DNA of 64,000 nucleotides, taken from the NCBI RefSeq assembly GCF_048820915.1, contig NZ_JBMERR010000001.1:303211-367210 (forward strand). Direction: 5' to 3'. The notes under the pieces were generated by a model, which saw only the letters and a program-made list of their open reading frames with translations, was not told where the DNA came from and made no database searches. Of this stretch, positions 33,212-40,890 are shown piece after piece (the stretch's first letter is position 1; every line of letters starts with the position of its first letter). Both the position numbers and the translations under genes were made by a program. The DNA comes from Cribrihabitans_A pelagius. Lineage in GTDB: Bacteria > Pseudomonadota > Alphaproteobacteria > Rhodobacterales > Rhodobacteraceae.

Positions 33212-33280
33212 GGGGGCGCTGCCCCCTCGGCCCTCGCGGGCCTCACCCCCGGGATATTTGCGGCCAGAAGAATCTGCGGG
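33212..33280 (+). repeat. Tandem intergenic repeat, copy 1 (about 69 bp)
   Basis: Begins GGGGGCGCTGCCCCC (a hairpin), then CTCGGCCCTCGCGGGCCTCA, CCCCCGGGATATTT and CCAGAAGAA. It is nearly identical to 33309-33378, 97 bp downstream. Such CCCCGGGATATTT...CCAGAAGA elements are frequent between genes in roseobacters. Confidence 0.75.
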
Positions 33281-33308
33281 CGGCTGGTTGTGCCGATGGG
33301 GGTATAGG

Positions 33309-33378
33309 GGGGGCGCTGCCCCCTCGGCCCTCGCGGGCCTCACCCCCGGGATATTTTCAGCCAGAAGAAGCTGCGGGC
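33309..33378 (+). repeat. Tandem intergenic repeat, copy 2 (about 70 bp)
   Basis: Same element as 33212-33280 in the same orientation, with a few changes after the ATATTT block (TCAG for GCGG). The two copies fill most of the 279-bp space between the radical SAM gene and the Nmad3-like gene. Only two units are present and they carry internal hairpins, so this is not a CRISPR array. Confidence 0.75.
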
Positions 33379-33421
33379 AGCGGGGCGGGCCAAGCCGGAG
33401 TGCCAGGCGCCCGCCGGGGGC

Positions 33422-34471
33422 TCAGGTCTTGAGGTCGCGGCGGATGCCCATGTTCTCGGCGTTGGAGAAGGAGCAGGTCTTGCAGATGTCGAACTGCTTC
33501 AGGAAGCCGCGCTTGCGGGCGCGGGCGGCCTCGTCCGAACGGTAGGCGGCGAGAAAGCCGTCGCGCTCCACGTTGGGGAGCTGGATCACCTGGTCGTAGT
33601 CGATGCAGCACAGGCCGAGATCGCCGTTCCAGAACACCACCGACTGGAACAACGGCACCGTGCAGAGCGCGTGGCTGGTGTGGCGGGGGTGGCGGCGCAG
33701 CTCCTTGGCGCGCGGCAGGAAATGGGCAAATTCGCGTTTCTGGTCGGCGGAGGTGTAGGAGCCGATCGAGAAGGTCTTGAAGCGCACCCGGTCGAAGCCT
33801 GCCTCGCGCGCCCATGTCTCCATCTCCTCCATCTGCGGTTCGGAGTAGCTGGTGAGCAAGGTCTGCAGCACCGTGATGGGGGTCTTGCGGCCCATTTCCT
33901 GCTTCAGGCGCAGGAAGGCTTCGATGTTTTCCTTCACGGCGTCGAAGTCGGAATTGACCCTGTAGGCCTCCTGCGCCTGCTTGGAGAAGCCGTCGAGGCA
34001 GAGGTTCACGCGGCCGAGGCCCGAGCGGATCAGCCGTTCGCTCATCCCGGGCGTGAGACGGGTGGCGTTGGTTGAGAGATAGGTGTCGTGTCCGTTGTCA
34101 TGCGCATAAGCGATGAAGTCGGGCAGGTCGCGGTGCAGCGTCGGCTCGCCCGAGAAGCTGAAGTAGATCGCGGGCTTTTCCTTCTGGTCCTTGAAGTCGT
34201 CGATGACCTTGCGGAACACAGGCGGCTTCATCATGCCGCGCTTGCGCTTCATCGCGAAGGTCACCGGACAGACCGGGCAGCGCAGGTTGCAGCTGTTGGT
34301 GGCGTCGATGATGATGATCTTGGGCGGGCGGCGGAAGAAGGCGAGCGGCAGGAACCGGGCCAAGCGGTGCAGCAAGCGCTCGGCCAGGCGGGGCGGGTGG
34401 TCGGGCAGGTCGGGCAGGCCGGCCTCTGTCTCCGCGGGGCGCAGCTGCGGAGCGGGGGCGAGGTCTTTCAT
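33422..34471 (-). CDS. Radical SAM protein with SPASM-type C-terminal cysteines
   Basis: 349 residues. The radical SAM cluster motif is 'CNLRCPVC' (CxxxCxxC) near residue 68, preceded by 'IIIDATNSC'. 'FSFSGEPTLHRDLPDF' and 'LSTNATRL' are further radical SAM core motifs. The C-terminal part has a cysteine set ('ALCTVPLFQS', 'LCCIDYD', 'CKTCSF') that fits a SPASM domain carrying additional iron-sulfur clusters. SPASM enzymes modify peptides, proteins or other substrates; the target is unknown. The ATG at 34471 follows GGGAGGA by seven bases. It is co-directional with a glycosyltransferase-like gene upstream and an Nmad3-like gene downstream. Confidence 0.83.
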   Translation of the reverse strand: MKDLAPAPQLRPAETEAGLPDLPDHPPRLAERLLHRLARFLPLAFFRRPPKIIIIDATNSCNLRCPVCPVTFAMKRKRGMMKPPVFRKVIDDFKDQKEKPAIYFSFSGEPTLHRDLPDFIAYAHDNGHDTYLSTNATRLTPGMSERLIRSGLGRVNLCLDGFSKQAQEAYRVNSDFDAVKENIEAFLRLKQEMGRKTPITVLQTLLTSYSEPQMEEMETWAREAGFDRVRFKTFSIGSYTSADQKREFAHFLPRAKELRRHPRHTSHALCTVPLFQSVVFWNGDLGLCCIDYDQVIQLPNVERDGFLAAYRSDEAARARKRGFLKQFDICKTCSFSNAENMGIRRDLKT

Positions 34472-34628
34472 GCGGGTGTCCTCCCTGGGCTGGTCCGGCC
34501 GGAACTGGCCTGTCGCGGTAGAGCTTAGCCTGCGGGCGGGGGCGATCAACCGCAGCGCTGGTAACGCTGCGTGAGCTTTGCGTGAAAGCGCGGCGGCGGG
34601 AGGGCGAGCCGGGCGGGCGTGGTCCGGC

Positions 34629-35498
34629 TCAGAACCACTGCCCCGGCTCCATCAGGCCGAGGTCCAGAAGCTGGCGCGACTGCCACTCGAAGGGTGCCGA
34701 ATTGTGCCAGCGGAAGGTTTCGATCCCGAAGGTGGAGCCCGGATTGCGCTTCAGCGCCTTGGCGGTGCGGAAGGAGCAGACAGCGGCGGTCAGATTGTGG
34801 TGCCAGGGGCATTCATAAGTGTTGTACTCGGGCGCGTTGAAGGTGTGGTTCTCCAAGAGCCGCAGCCCCGGTTTGGCCCGGAACAGCGCCACCCGGTCGA
34901 TCTTTCGGCTGGGCTTTGGAATGTGCTCCTCGAAGCGCCAGCGCACACCGCCGAAAAAATCCATCTGCCGCGGCAGCGGCGCGCCGGTTTCCGGGTCGGG
35001 GCGGGACTGCGCGTAATAGCCAGAACGGTCCAGGTATGCGTTCTTGAGCGACACTGCGCCGGGGTCCGCCCCGAGGTCGCCCGCGTAGAGGTCGATCACA
35101 TAGGTAAGCATCGCATCGCGCCGCTCCTCAGCGTGGAAGGCCAGCATCTCGCCGACGCTGCGGGTCTCGCAGAACGGGTAGAACAGGTATTCAGCGTTGT
35201 AACAGTAGTAGAGCCAGCACCCCGGCCGCGCTGCCGCGATTACGGCGTTGACCGCCTGCATCGCCGCCGCCGGCGCGCTGCTGTCGAAACTGATCCGGTG
35301 GACGCGCGCTGCAGTCTCCGCCTCCAGCGCGAAACTTTCGGGCATCAGCACCGCGACCGTCCGGAATCCCCGCTCCAGGTGGTGGCGCAAGGTGGAGGCG
35401 ATCTCGACCTCGTCCTCGGCCAGGATCAGCGCCACCGGGCCGGTTTCCAGCAGGGCTCTGCCGCGCTTCAGGAAGTCGTCGAGCGACGGATACCGCAT
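34629..35498 (-). CDS. Glycosyltransferase family 2-like protein (tentative)
   Basis: 289 residues. The N-terminus 'VALILAEDEVEIASTLRHHL' resembles the nucleotide-sugar-binding start of GT-A glycosyltransferases (family 2 or 92-like), and 'GCWLYYCYNAEYLFYPFCET' and 'DAMLTYVIDLYAGDLG' follow. I cannot point to a certain DxD catalytic motif, so the assignment is tentative. The ATG at 35498 follows an AGGGGCAGG; an alternative ATG is six codons upstream. A much longer in-frame extension runs antisense to miaB and is not real. It is divergent from miaB and lies 157 bp upstream of the radical SAM gene on the same strand. Confidence 0.55.
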   Translation of the reverse strand: MRYPSLDDFLKRGRALLETGPVALILAEDEVEIASTLRHHLERGFRTVAVLMPESFALEAETAARVHRISFDSSAPAAAMQAVNAVIAAARPGCWLYYCYNAEYLFYPFCETRSVGEMLAFHAEERRDAMLTYVIDLYAGDLGADPGAVSLKNAYLDRSGYYAQSRPDPETGAPLPRQMDFFGGVRWRFEEHIPKPSRKIDRVALFRAKPGLRLLENHTFNAPEYNTYECPWHHNLTAAVCSFRTAKALKRNPGSTFGIETFRWHNSAPFEWQSRQLLDLGLMEPGQWF

Positions 35499-35633
35499 GC
35501 CTGCCTGCCCCTGCATTTGCCGGCCCTCGCTGGCCTTTGCCGCCAAAATCGGGTAATCCGGCGCTGATTGCAAGCGGCGCCAATTGCCTGTAAGGCCCGC
35601 CGCTGATCCGCACACAGGTGAAGGCAGACCCCC

Positions 35634-36956
35634 ATGAGCGCTCCGAAGAAGCTGTTTATCAAGACCTACGGCTGTCAGATGAATGTCTACGACAGCGAAC
35701 GCATGGCCGAGGCGCTGGGCGGCAAGGGCTATGTGGAAACGCAGACCCCCGATGACGCCGACATGATCCTGCTCAACACCTGCCACATCCGCGAAAAGGC
35801 GGCGGAGAAGGTCTATTCCGAGCTCGGCCGCTTCAAGGGGCTGAAGGCGGAGAAGCCGGACCTCAAGATCGGTGTCGCCGGCTGCGTTGCCCAGGCCGAG
35901 GGCGAGGAGATCATGCGCCGCCAGCCGCTGGTCGATCTGGTGGTCGGCCCGCAGAGCTATCACCGCCTGCCGCAGATGGAAGCCAAGGCGCGCGAGGGCG
36001 AGAAGGTGCTCGACACCGACTTCCCCGAGGACGACAAATTCGAGACGCTGAAGACCCGCGCCAAGGCCAAGCGCGGCCCCACCGCCTTCCTCACCGTGCA
36101 AGAGGGCTGCGACAAGTTCTGCGCCTTCTGCGTGGTGCCCTACACCCGCGGCGCCGAGGTCTCGCGGCCCGCGGACCGCATCCTGCGCGAGGCGCAGGAG
36201 CTGGTGGAGCGCGGCGTGCGCGAGATCACGCTCCTGGGCCAGAACGTCAACGCCTACCACGGCGCAGGCCCGGACGGCGACGTGACGCTGGCGCAGCTGA
36301 TCTGGCAGCTCGACAAGATCGACGGGCTGGAGCGCATCCGCTTCACCACCTCGCACCCCAACGACATGATGGATGACCTGATCGAGGCGCATGGCACCTG
36401 TGCCAAGCTGATGCCTTACCTGCATCTGCCGGTTCAGTCGGGCTCGGACCGCATCCTGAAGCGGATGAACCGCAGCCACACCGCTGAAAGCTACATCCGC
36501 CTGATCGAGCGCATCCGCGCGGCGCGGCCCGACATCCTGATTTCCGGCGATTTCATCGTTGGCTTCCCCGAGGAGACCGAGGCCGATTTCCAGGACACGA
36601 TGGCTCTGGTGGAAGAAGTGAAATACGGCACCGCCTACTCCTTCAAGTATTCCACCCGCCCCGGCACCCCGGCGGCGGAGCGGCCGCAGGTCGACCCGGC
36701 CGAGGCCGACGACCGGCTGCAGCGCCTGCAGTCCCTGCTGACCCGCCAGCAGCGCGAGGTGCAGGACAGCATGGCCGGCCGCGAAGTGGGCGTCCTGTTC
36801 GAAAAGCCGGGCCGTCTGCCGGGGCAGATGGTGGGCAAGTCCGACTACCTGCACGCGGTGCATGTGGCCGATTGCGATGCCGCCGTGGGCGATCTGCGCC
36901 GGGTGAAGATCGTCTCCTCCGGCGCCAATTCGCTGGCCGGCGAGCTGATCGCCTGA
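35634..36956 (+). CDS. miaB: tRNA-2-methylthio-N6-isopentenyladenosine37 synthase
   Basis: 440 residues with all MiaB parts. The N-terminal UPF0004 domain has three cysteines ('TYGCQMN', 'NTCHIRE', 'VAGCVAQ'). The radical SAM domain has 'CDKFCAFC' near residue 158 followed by 'VPYTRGAEVSRP'. A C-terminal TRAM domain starts near 375. The enzyme adds a methylthio group to i6A37 of tRNAs reading UNN codons, using two 4Fe-4S clusters. In many alphaproteobacteria miaB is followed directly by phoH; here an OmpA-like gene and a lipoprotein gene lie between them. Confidence 0.95.
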   Translation: MSAPKKLFIKTYGCQMNVYDSERMAEALGGKGYVETQTPDDADMILLNTCHIREKAAEKVYSELGRFKGLKAEKPDLKIGVAGCVAQAEGEEIMRRQPLVDLVVGPQSYHRLPQMEAKAREGEKVLDTDFPEDDKFETLKTRAKAKRGPTAFLTVQEGCDKFCAFCVVPYTRGAEVSRPADRILREAQELVERGVREITLLGQNVNAYHGAGPDGDVTLAQLIWQLDKIDGLERIRFTTSHPNDMMDDLIEAHGTCAKLMPYLHLPVQSGSDRILKRMNRSHTAESYIRLIERIRAARPDILISGDFIVGFPEETEADFQDTMALVEEVKYGTAYSFKYSTRPGTPAAERPQVDPAEADDRLQRLQSLLTRQQREVQDSMAGREVGVLFEKPGRLPGQMVGKSDYLHAVHVADCDAAVGDLRRVKIVSSGANSLAGELIA

Positions 36957-37249
36957 ACAGGCCCTCTTGGCTGGCCCGGACGCGCGCCGGGCCGCCGCAT
37001 TTCCGCTCTCCACAACCCGGCGCTCCGCCGAAGCTTCGCGGGCAGGTGAGTCCCGATTGCATCGCTTGCCGCAACAATTGAAGCCAATCTGTTCCGCTGT
37101 CCCCGAACTGCGTCTAATCTGCCCTGCGAATGCGCAATATTTTGCGGGTAAATGCTATCAATTTCAGCTACTTTGGCGCTTATGGCCTAAGCGCAAGCTG
37201 CTTCGATGGCATGTGCCCACCGGGGAACTTAGGGGAAGGAATTGGGGAT

Positions 37250-37843
37250 TTGTTGAGATTGAAAGCGAGACAGGCGGTCGCCTTTGTGACCGCTGCTGCG
37301 GCAGCGCTGGGCATCGCCATTGCGCCCGCCGCGGCACAGGAGCCGGCCGCACAGCCGCAGCAGCGGGTGATCAAGGGCGAGCGCTACGTGCCCACCATCT
37401 GGGTTGATCCCGACGGCTGCGAGCATTGGGTGATGGATGACGGCGCCGAAGGCTTCATGACCCCGCATGTCACCCCGGACGGCAAGCCGGTCTGCCGCCG
37501 CGGCAACATCTGCGGCGTGCTGCCGACGGATCAGTTCTTTGCCACCGACAAGCACCACATCAACGCCGCCGGGCGCGCCCGCCTGCAGGAATTCTTCCGC
37601 AAGGCGCAGGGTGACAACGCCCGTGCCTTCGTGATCGCGGGCCATACCGACAGCCGCGCCTCGGACGAATACAACATCCGCCTGTCGCAGCGCCGCGCCG
37701 GTGCGGTGGCCTCGGTTGCGCGCACCACCGGCGCCCGCATCGCCGATGTGCGCGCTTACGGCGAGCGCGACCCGCGGGTGCCGAACACCAGCGCCGCCAA
37801 TATGGCGCAGAACCGCCGCGTCGAAATCTACTGCCTGCGCTGA
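37250..37843 (+). CDS. OmpA family outer-membrane-associated protein
   Basis: 197 residues from a TTG start with AGGGGAAGGA about ten bases upstream; an ATG at 37211 lacks a ribosome site and would bury the signal peptide. A signal peptide (to about AAAQ, residue 29) leads into a short N-terminal domain with 'IWVDPDGCEHWVMDDGAEGF' and 'TPDGKPVC'. The C-terminal half is an OmpA-type peptidoglycan-binding domain: 'IAGHTDSRASDEYNIRLSQR' (the Asp and Arg that bind diaminopimelate) and 'AQNRRVEIYC'. It probably anchors the envelope to peptidoglycan. The small lipoprotein gene 14 bp downstream repeats the N-terminal motif. Confidence 0.82.
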   Translation: MLRLKARQAVAFVTAAAAALGIAIAPAAAQEPAAQPQQRVIKGERYVPTIWVDPDGCEHWVMDDGAEGFMTPHVTPDGKPVCRRGNICGVLPTDQFFATDKHHINAAGRARLQEFFRKAQGDNARAFVIAGHTDSRASDEYNIRLSQRRAGAVASVARTTGARIADVRAYGERDPRVPNTSAANMAQNRRVEIYCLR

Positions 37844-37857
37844 AGGGGAAAACAAGG

Positions 37858-38163
37858 ATGAACATCGTCAAAGCCGCCGCCCTGCTGGCTGCCGCTGCCG
37901 CCCTTTCCGCCTGTTCGGAGACGCGGAATAAGACTTATGACAGCCATGTCGCTGACGGCCAGTCCCAGGACCTTTCGCGGCTGACCGCGGGCATCTGGGT
38001 CGACCCGCGCGGCTGCGAGCACTGGATCATCGACGACGGGCTGGAAGGCTATGCCGACCTGCGCCGCACGCCCGATGGAAAGCCGGTCTGCAACAGCAAC
38101 CTGCCGCGCAACACCGCCACCGGGCCGTACAAGGCCGGTTCCACCTTCGCGGACCTGCTCTGA
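37858..38163 (+). CDS. Small lipoprotein sharing the GCEHW motif with the OmpA-like neighbour
   Basis: 101 residues. The signal peptide ends in a lipobox 'LSAC' at Cys19, so the mature protein is a lipid-anchored 83-residue domain. It contains 'IWVDPRGCEHWIIDDGLEGY' and 'TPDGKPVC', the same pattern as the N-terminal domain of the preceding OmpA-like protein, and little else. The two genes are 14 bp apart and surely co-transcribed. I do not recognise the domain. The two cysteines, one in each block, could form a disulfide in the periplasm. Confidence 0.78.
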   Translation: MNIVKAAALLAAAAALSACSETRNKTYDSHVADGQSQDLSRLTAGIWVDPRGCEHWIIDDGLEGYADLRRTPDGKPVCNSNLPRNTATGPYKAGSTFADLL

Positions 38164-38330
38164 CACAGCCCGTGGCCGCGCCTTGCCCGGCCACCGGTTA
38201 TGCGCCCGCGGCCGCCCGTACTCCGGGCGGCCGCATTGTTTCAGCATCGTGAATTTTGCACAGCGCCCGCTTGCGCTATCGCCAAGGCGGCGGCAAACTG
38301 GAGGCACAACCCCGGACTGAGGAGATCAGC

Positions 38331-39341
38331 TTGGCCATCGGTGCCCTGAACGACGCGCAAGACCAGACCGCCACCCACGAAGTGCTGCTGGAGTTCCCCG
38401 ACAACCGCTTGCTGATCGACCTGTGCGGCGAATACGACCGCAACCTGGCGGACATCGAACAGAAACTGGGCGTGCAGATCGTCCGCCGCGGCAACCAGCT
38501 CTCGGTAATGGGCGAGGATGCGGCCCGCGAACAGGCGGCAGGCGTGCTGGCGGCGCTCTATGACCGGCTCGAAAGCGGCCGCAGCGTGGAGACCGGCGAC
38601 ATCGACCGCGAGTTGCGGATGAGCCCCGAACCCGACAGTGCCGAACCAGACGGCCAGCTGCAGATGTTCCGCGGCGGCCGGGTGGAGATCAAGACCCGCA
38701 AGAAGCTTGTGGAGCCGCGCACCGAGGCGCAGAAGGCTTACGTGCAATCGCTGTTCGAGCACGAGCTCGCCTTCGGCATCGGCCCAGCGGGCACCGGCAA
38801 GACCTATCTTGCCGTCGCGGTTGGCGTCTCGATGTTCATCACCGGCCACGTCGATCGCATCATCCTTTCCCGCCCGGCGGTGGAAGCGGGCGAGAAGCTT
38901 GGCTACCTGCCCGGCGACATGAAGGACAAGGTCGATCCCTACATGCAGCCCTTGTACGATGCGCTGAACGACTTCCTGCCCGGCAAGCAGCTGGCCAAGC
39001 TGATCGAGGAAAAGCGCATCGAGATTGCGCCGCTGGCCTTCATGCGCGGCCGCACCCTGTCCAATGCCTTTGTGGTGCTGGACGAGGCCCAGAACGCCAC
39101 TTCGATGCAGATGAAGATGTTCCTCACCCGCCTCGGCGAGGGCTCGCGCATGGTGATCACCGGCGACCGCACCCAGGTCGACCTGCCGCGCGGGGTGCAG
39201 TCGGGGCTGGCCGATGCCGAACGGCTGCTGAAGCCGATCGGGAAGATCAGCTTCAACTATTTCACCGCCCGCGACGTGGTGCGCCACCCGCTTGTCGCCG
39301 CCATCATCGAGGCTTATGACGCCGAGGCCAAGCCGGCCTGA
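38331..39341 (+). CDS. phoH: PhoH family protein (YbeZ-like ATPase)
   Basis: 336 residues from a TTG start that has GAGGAG six bases upstream; the frame is open earlier without a ribosome site. An N-terminal KH-like region ('LLEFPDNRLLIDLCGEYDRN') is followed by the PhoH ATPase: Walker A 'GIGPAGTGKTYLA' near residue 152 and Walker B 'VVLDEAQNAT' near 245, with 'ITGDRTQVDLP' after it. PhoH/YbeZ is linked to ribosome maturation and RNA processing together with YbeY, encoded next. Conserved phoH-ybeY-corC order. Confidence 0.92.
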   Translation: MAIGALNDAQDQTATHEVLLEFPDNRLLIDLCGEYDRNLADIEQKLGVQIVRRGNQLSVMGEDAAREQAAGVLAALYDRLESGRSVETGDIDRELRMSPEPDSAEPDGQLQMFRGGRVEIKTRKKLVEPRTEAQKAYVQSLFEHELAFGIGPAGTGKTYLAVAVGVSMFITGHVDRIILSRPAVEAGEKLGYLPGDMKDKVDPYMQPLYDALNDFLPGKQLAKLIEEKRIEIAPLAFMRGRTLSNAFVVLDEAQNATSMQMKMFLTRLGEGSRMVITGDRTQVDLPRGVQSGLADAERLLKPIGKISFNYFTARDVVRHPLVAAIIEAYDAEAKPA

Positions 39342-39387
39342 GCGCCCGCGCCCCGCGCTCCAGCCTGACACTGCCGGTGTGCCGCGC

Positions 39388-39437
39388 GCCTGTCATCTTG
39401 CCGGAAATACTCCGGGGGTGCGGGGGCCGGCCCCCGC
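39388..39437 (+). repeat. Copy of the TGTCATCTTG...CTCCGGGGG intergenic element
   Basis: Matches the right half of the 11405-11506 element: TGTCATCTTG, then GAAATACTCCGGGGGT and a GGGGGCCGGCCCCC hairpin. It lies in the 111-bp gap between phoH and ybeY, so the operon carries this element inside its transcript. Confidence 0.65.
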
Positions 39438-39452
39438 ATCCGGAACCGATCC

Positions 39453-39965
39453 ATGACACTCGACATCACCATCGAAGACACCCGCTGGCAGGACGCCGGG
39501 CTGGAACCGCTCGCCGAGGAAGCGATCGCCATCGTCCTCGCCCGCCACGGGCTCGACGCCGAGGCCTGCGAGATTTCGCTGCTGGCCTGCGACGATGCCC
39601 GAATCGCCGTGCTCAACGCCGAGTTCCGCGGCAAGCCCGCGCCCACCAACGTGCTGAGCTGGCCCGCGGAGGATCTGGCAGCGGCAGAGGACGGCGGCGA
39701 ACCCCTGCCGCCGGAGCCTGATTTCACTGGCGAAATTCCGCTGGGCGATATCGCGCTGGCCTTTGAGACCTGCGCCCGCGAGGCGGCGGAAGCGGGCAAG
39801 CCCCTGGCCGACCACATCCGCCACCTGACCGTTCACGGGATGTTGCATCTTCTCGGCTACGATCACATCCGTGACCGGGATGCCGCCCTGATGGAAGGAC
39901 TTGAGCGACTGCTACTTGGCAAACTGGGTATCCCTGACCCATATAAGGGAGAGGACGCCCCCTGA
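39453..39965 (+). CDS. ybeY: Endoribonuclease/rRNA maturation factor YbeY
   Basis: 170 residues. The zinc-binding motif 'HGMLHLLGYDH' (H-x3-H-x5-H) is near residue 128, and 'VLSWPAEDL' and 'GDIALAFETC' are usual for YbeY. It matures the 3' end of 16S rRNA and takes part in ribosome quality control. It is located between phoH and the corC-like gene, the standard neighbourhood. Confidence 0.93.
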   Translation: MTLDITIEDTRWQDAGLEPLAEEAIAIVLARHGLDAEACEISLLACDDARIAVLNAEFRGKPAPTNVLSWPAEDLAAAEDGGEPLPPEPDFTGEIPLGDIALAFETCAREAAEAGKPLADHIRHLTVHGMLHLLGYDHIRDRDAALMEGLERLLLGKLGIPDPYKGEDAP

Positions 39966-39987
39966 GCGGGGCATTTGGATAGGACAG

Positions 39988-40890
39988 ATGGGCGATATAG
40001 AAGGCAGTTCTAACGCGGCGCAAAGCGCGCTGCACAGCATCAACGGCATGGCGGAAGATGACATGCCGAATCCGGAACGGACAGGCATCTGGACGCGGCT
40101 GATCGGGGCGTTCAGCCCGGACGCCCCGGAGGAGCACACGGAAGACGCGCCCCCCGCCCCGGCGGGCGACGTCCCGCCGGGCATGGGCAACCTGCGGCGG
40201 CTGCGGGTGGAGGATGTGGCCATCCCCTCGGCCGAGATCATCGCCGCGCCAGTCACCGCCGAAAAGGAAGAGCTCGCGGACATCTTCCGCGAAAGCGGCT
40301 TCACGCGGGTCCCGGTCTATGAGGGCACGCTGGACACGCCGCTTGGCTTTGCCCACCTCAAGGATTTTGCGCTTACCCATGGGTTCAACGGCGGCGGCGC
40401 CGAGTTCGACCTCGCGCAGATGCTGCGGCCGCTGCTGTTCGTGCCGCCCTCGATGCCGATCGGCGTGCTGCTCACCAAGATGCAGGCGGAGCGCCGCCAC
40501 ATGGCCCTGGTGATCGACGAATACGGCGGCGTCGACGGGCTGGTCACCATCGAGGACCTGATCGAACAGGTTCTGGGGGAGATCGAAGACGAGCACGACA
40601 GCGGCGAGAACCAGACCTGGTACGAGGAAAAGCCCGGCTGCTACATTGCCCAGGCCCGCACTCCCCTGGCGGAGTTCGAGGCCGAGATCGGCCGCTCGCT
40701 CACCAGCCACGATGACGTCGACGAGGAAGAGATCGACACGCTTGGCGGCCTGGTCTTCATGCTGTCCGGCCGGGTGCCGGTCCGCGGCGAGGTGATCGAA
40801 CACCCCGAGGGCCCCGAGTTCGAAGTGATGGATGCCGACGCCCGCCGCATCAAACGGCTGAGGGTGCGGCTGCCGGACGCCGCTGCATGA
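39988..40890 (+). CDS. CorC/TlyC family CBS-domain protein
   Basis: 300 residues. An N-terminal low-complexity stretch leads to two CBS domains ('VEDVAIPSAEIIAAPVTAE' near 70, 'KMQAERRHMALVIDEYGGVD' near 165) and a C-terminal transporter-associated domain ('DDVDEEEIDTLGGLVFMLSG'). There is no membrane domain. CorC-type proteins are linked to magnesium/cobalt efflux; the free CBS form in this cluster is a likely regulator. The ATG at 39988 follows GGATAGGACAG; the frame before it overlaps the end of ybeY. Its stop overlaps the lnt start. Confidence 0.87.
   Translation: MGDIEGSSNAAQSALHSINGMAEDDMPNPERTGIWTRLIGAFSPDAPEEHTEDAPPAPAGDVPPGMGNLRRLRVEDVAIPSAEIIAAPVTAEKEELADIFRESGFTRVPVYEGTLDTPLGFAHLKDFALTHGFNGGGAEFDLAQMLRPLLFVPPSMPIGVLLTKMQAERRHMALVIDEYGGVDGLVTIEDLIEQVLGEIEDEHDSGENQTWYEEKPGCYIAQARTPLAEFEAEIGRSLTSHDDVDEEEIDTLGGLVFMLSGRVPVRGEVIEHPEGPEFEVMDADARRIKRLRVRLPDAAA

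Noticed and set aside
33212..33378. Possible CRISPR array
   Set aside because: Only two units, about 70 bp long with internal hairpins, one 28-bp spacer and no cas genes nearby.
35517..37013. N-terminal extension of the glycosyltransferase-like gene across miaB
   Set aside because: The extension is antisense to miaB, which is certain, and has only GC-bias composition.
38256..38330. Upstream TTG start for phoH
   Set aside because: No ribosome site in front of it; GAGGAG precedes the TTG at 38331 by six bases and the protein from there matches the family.
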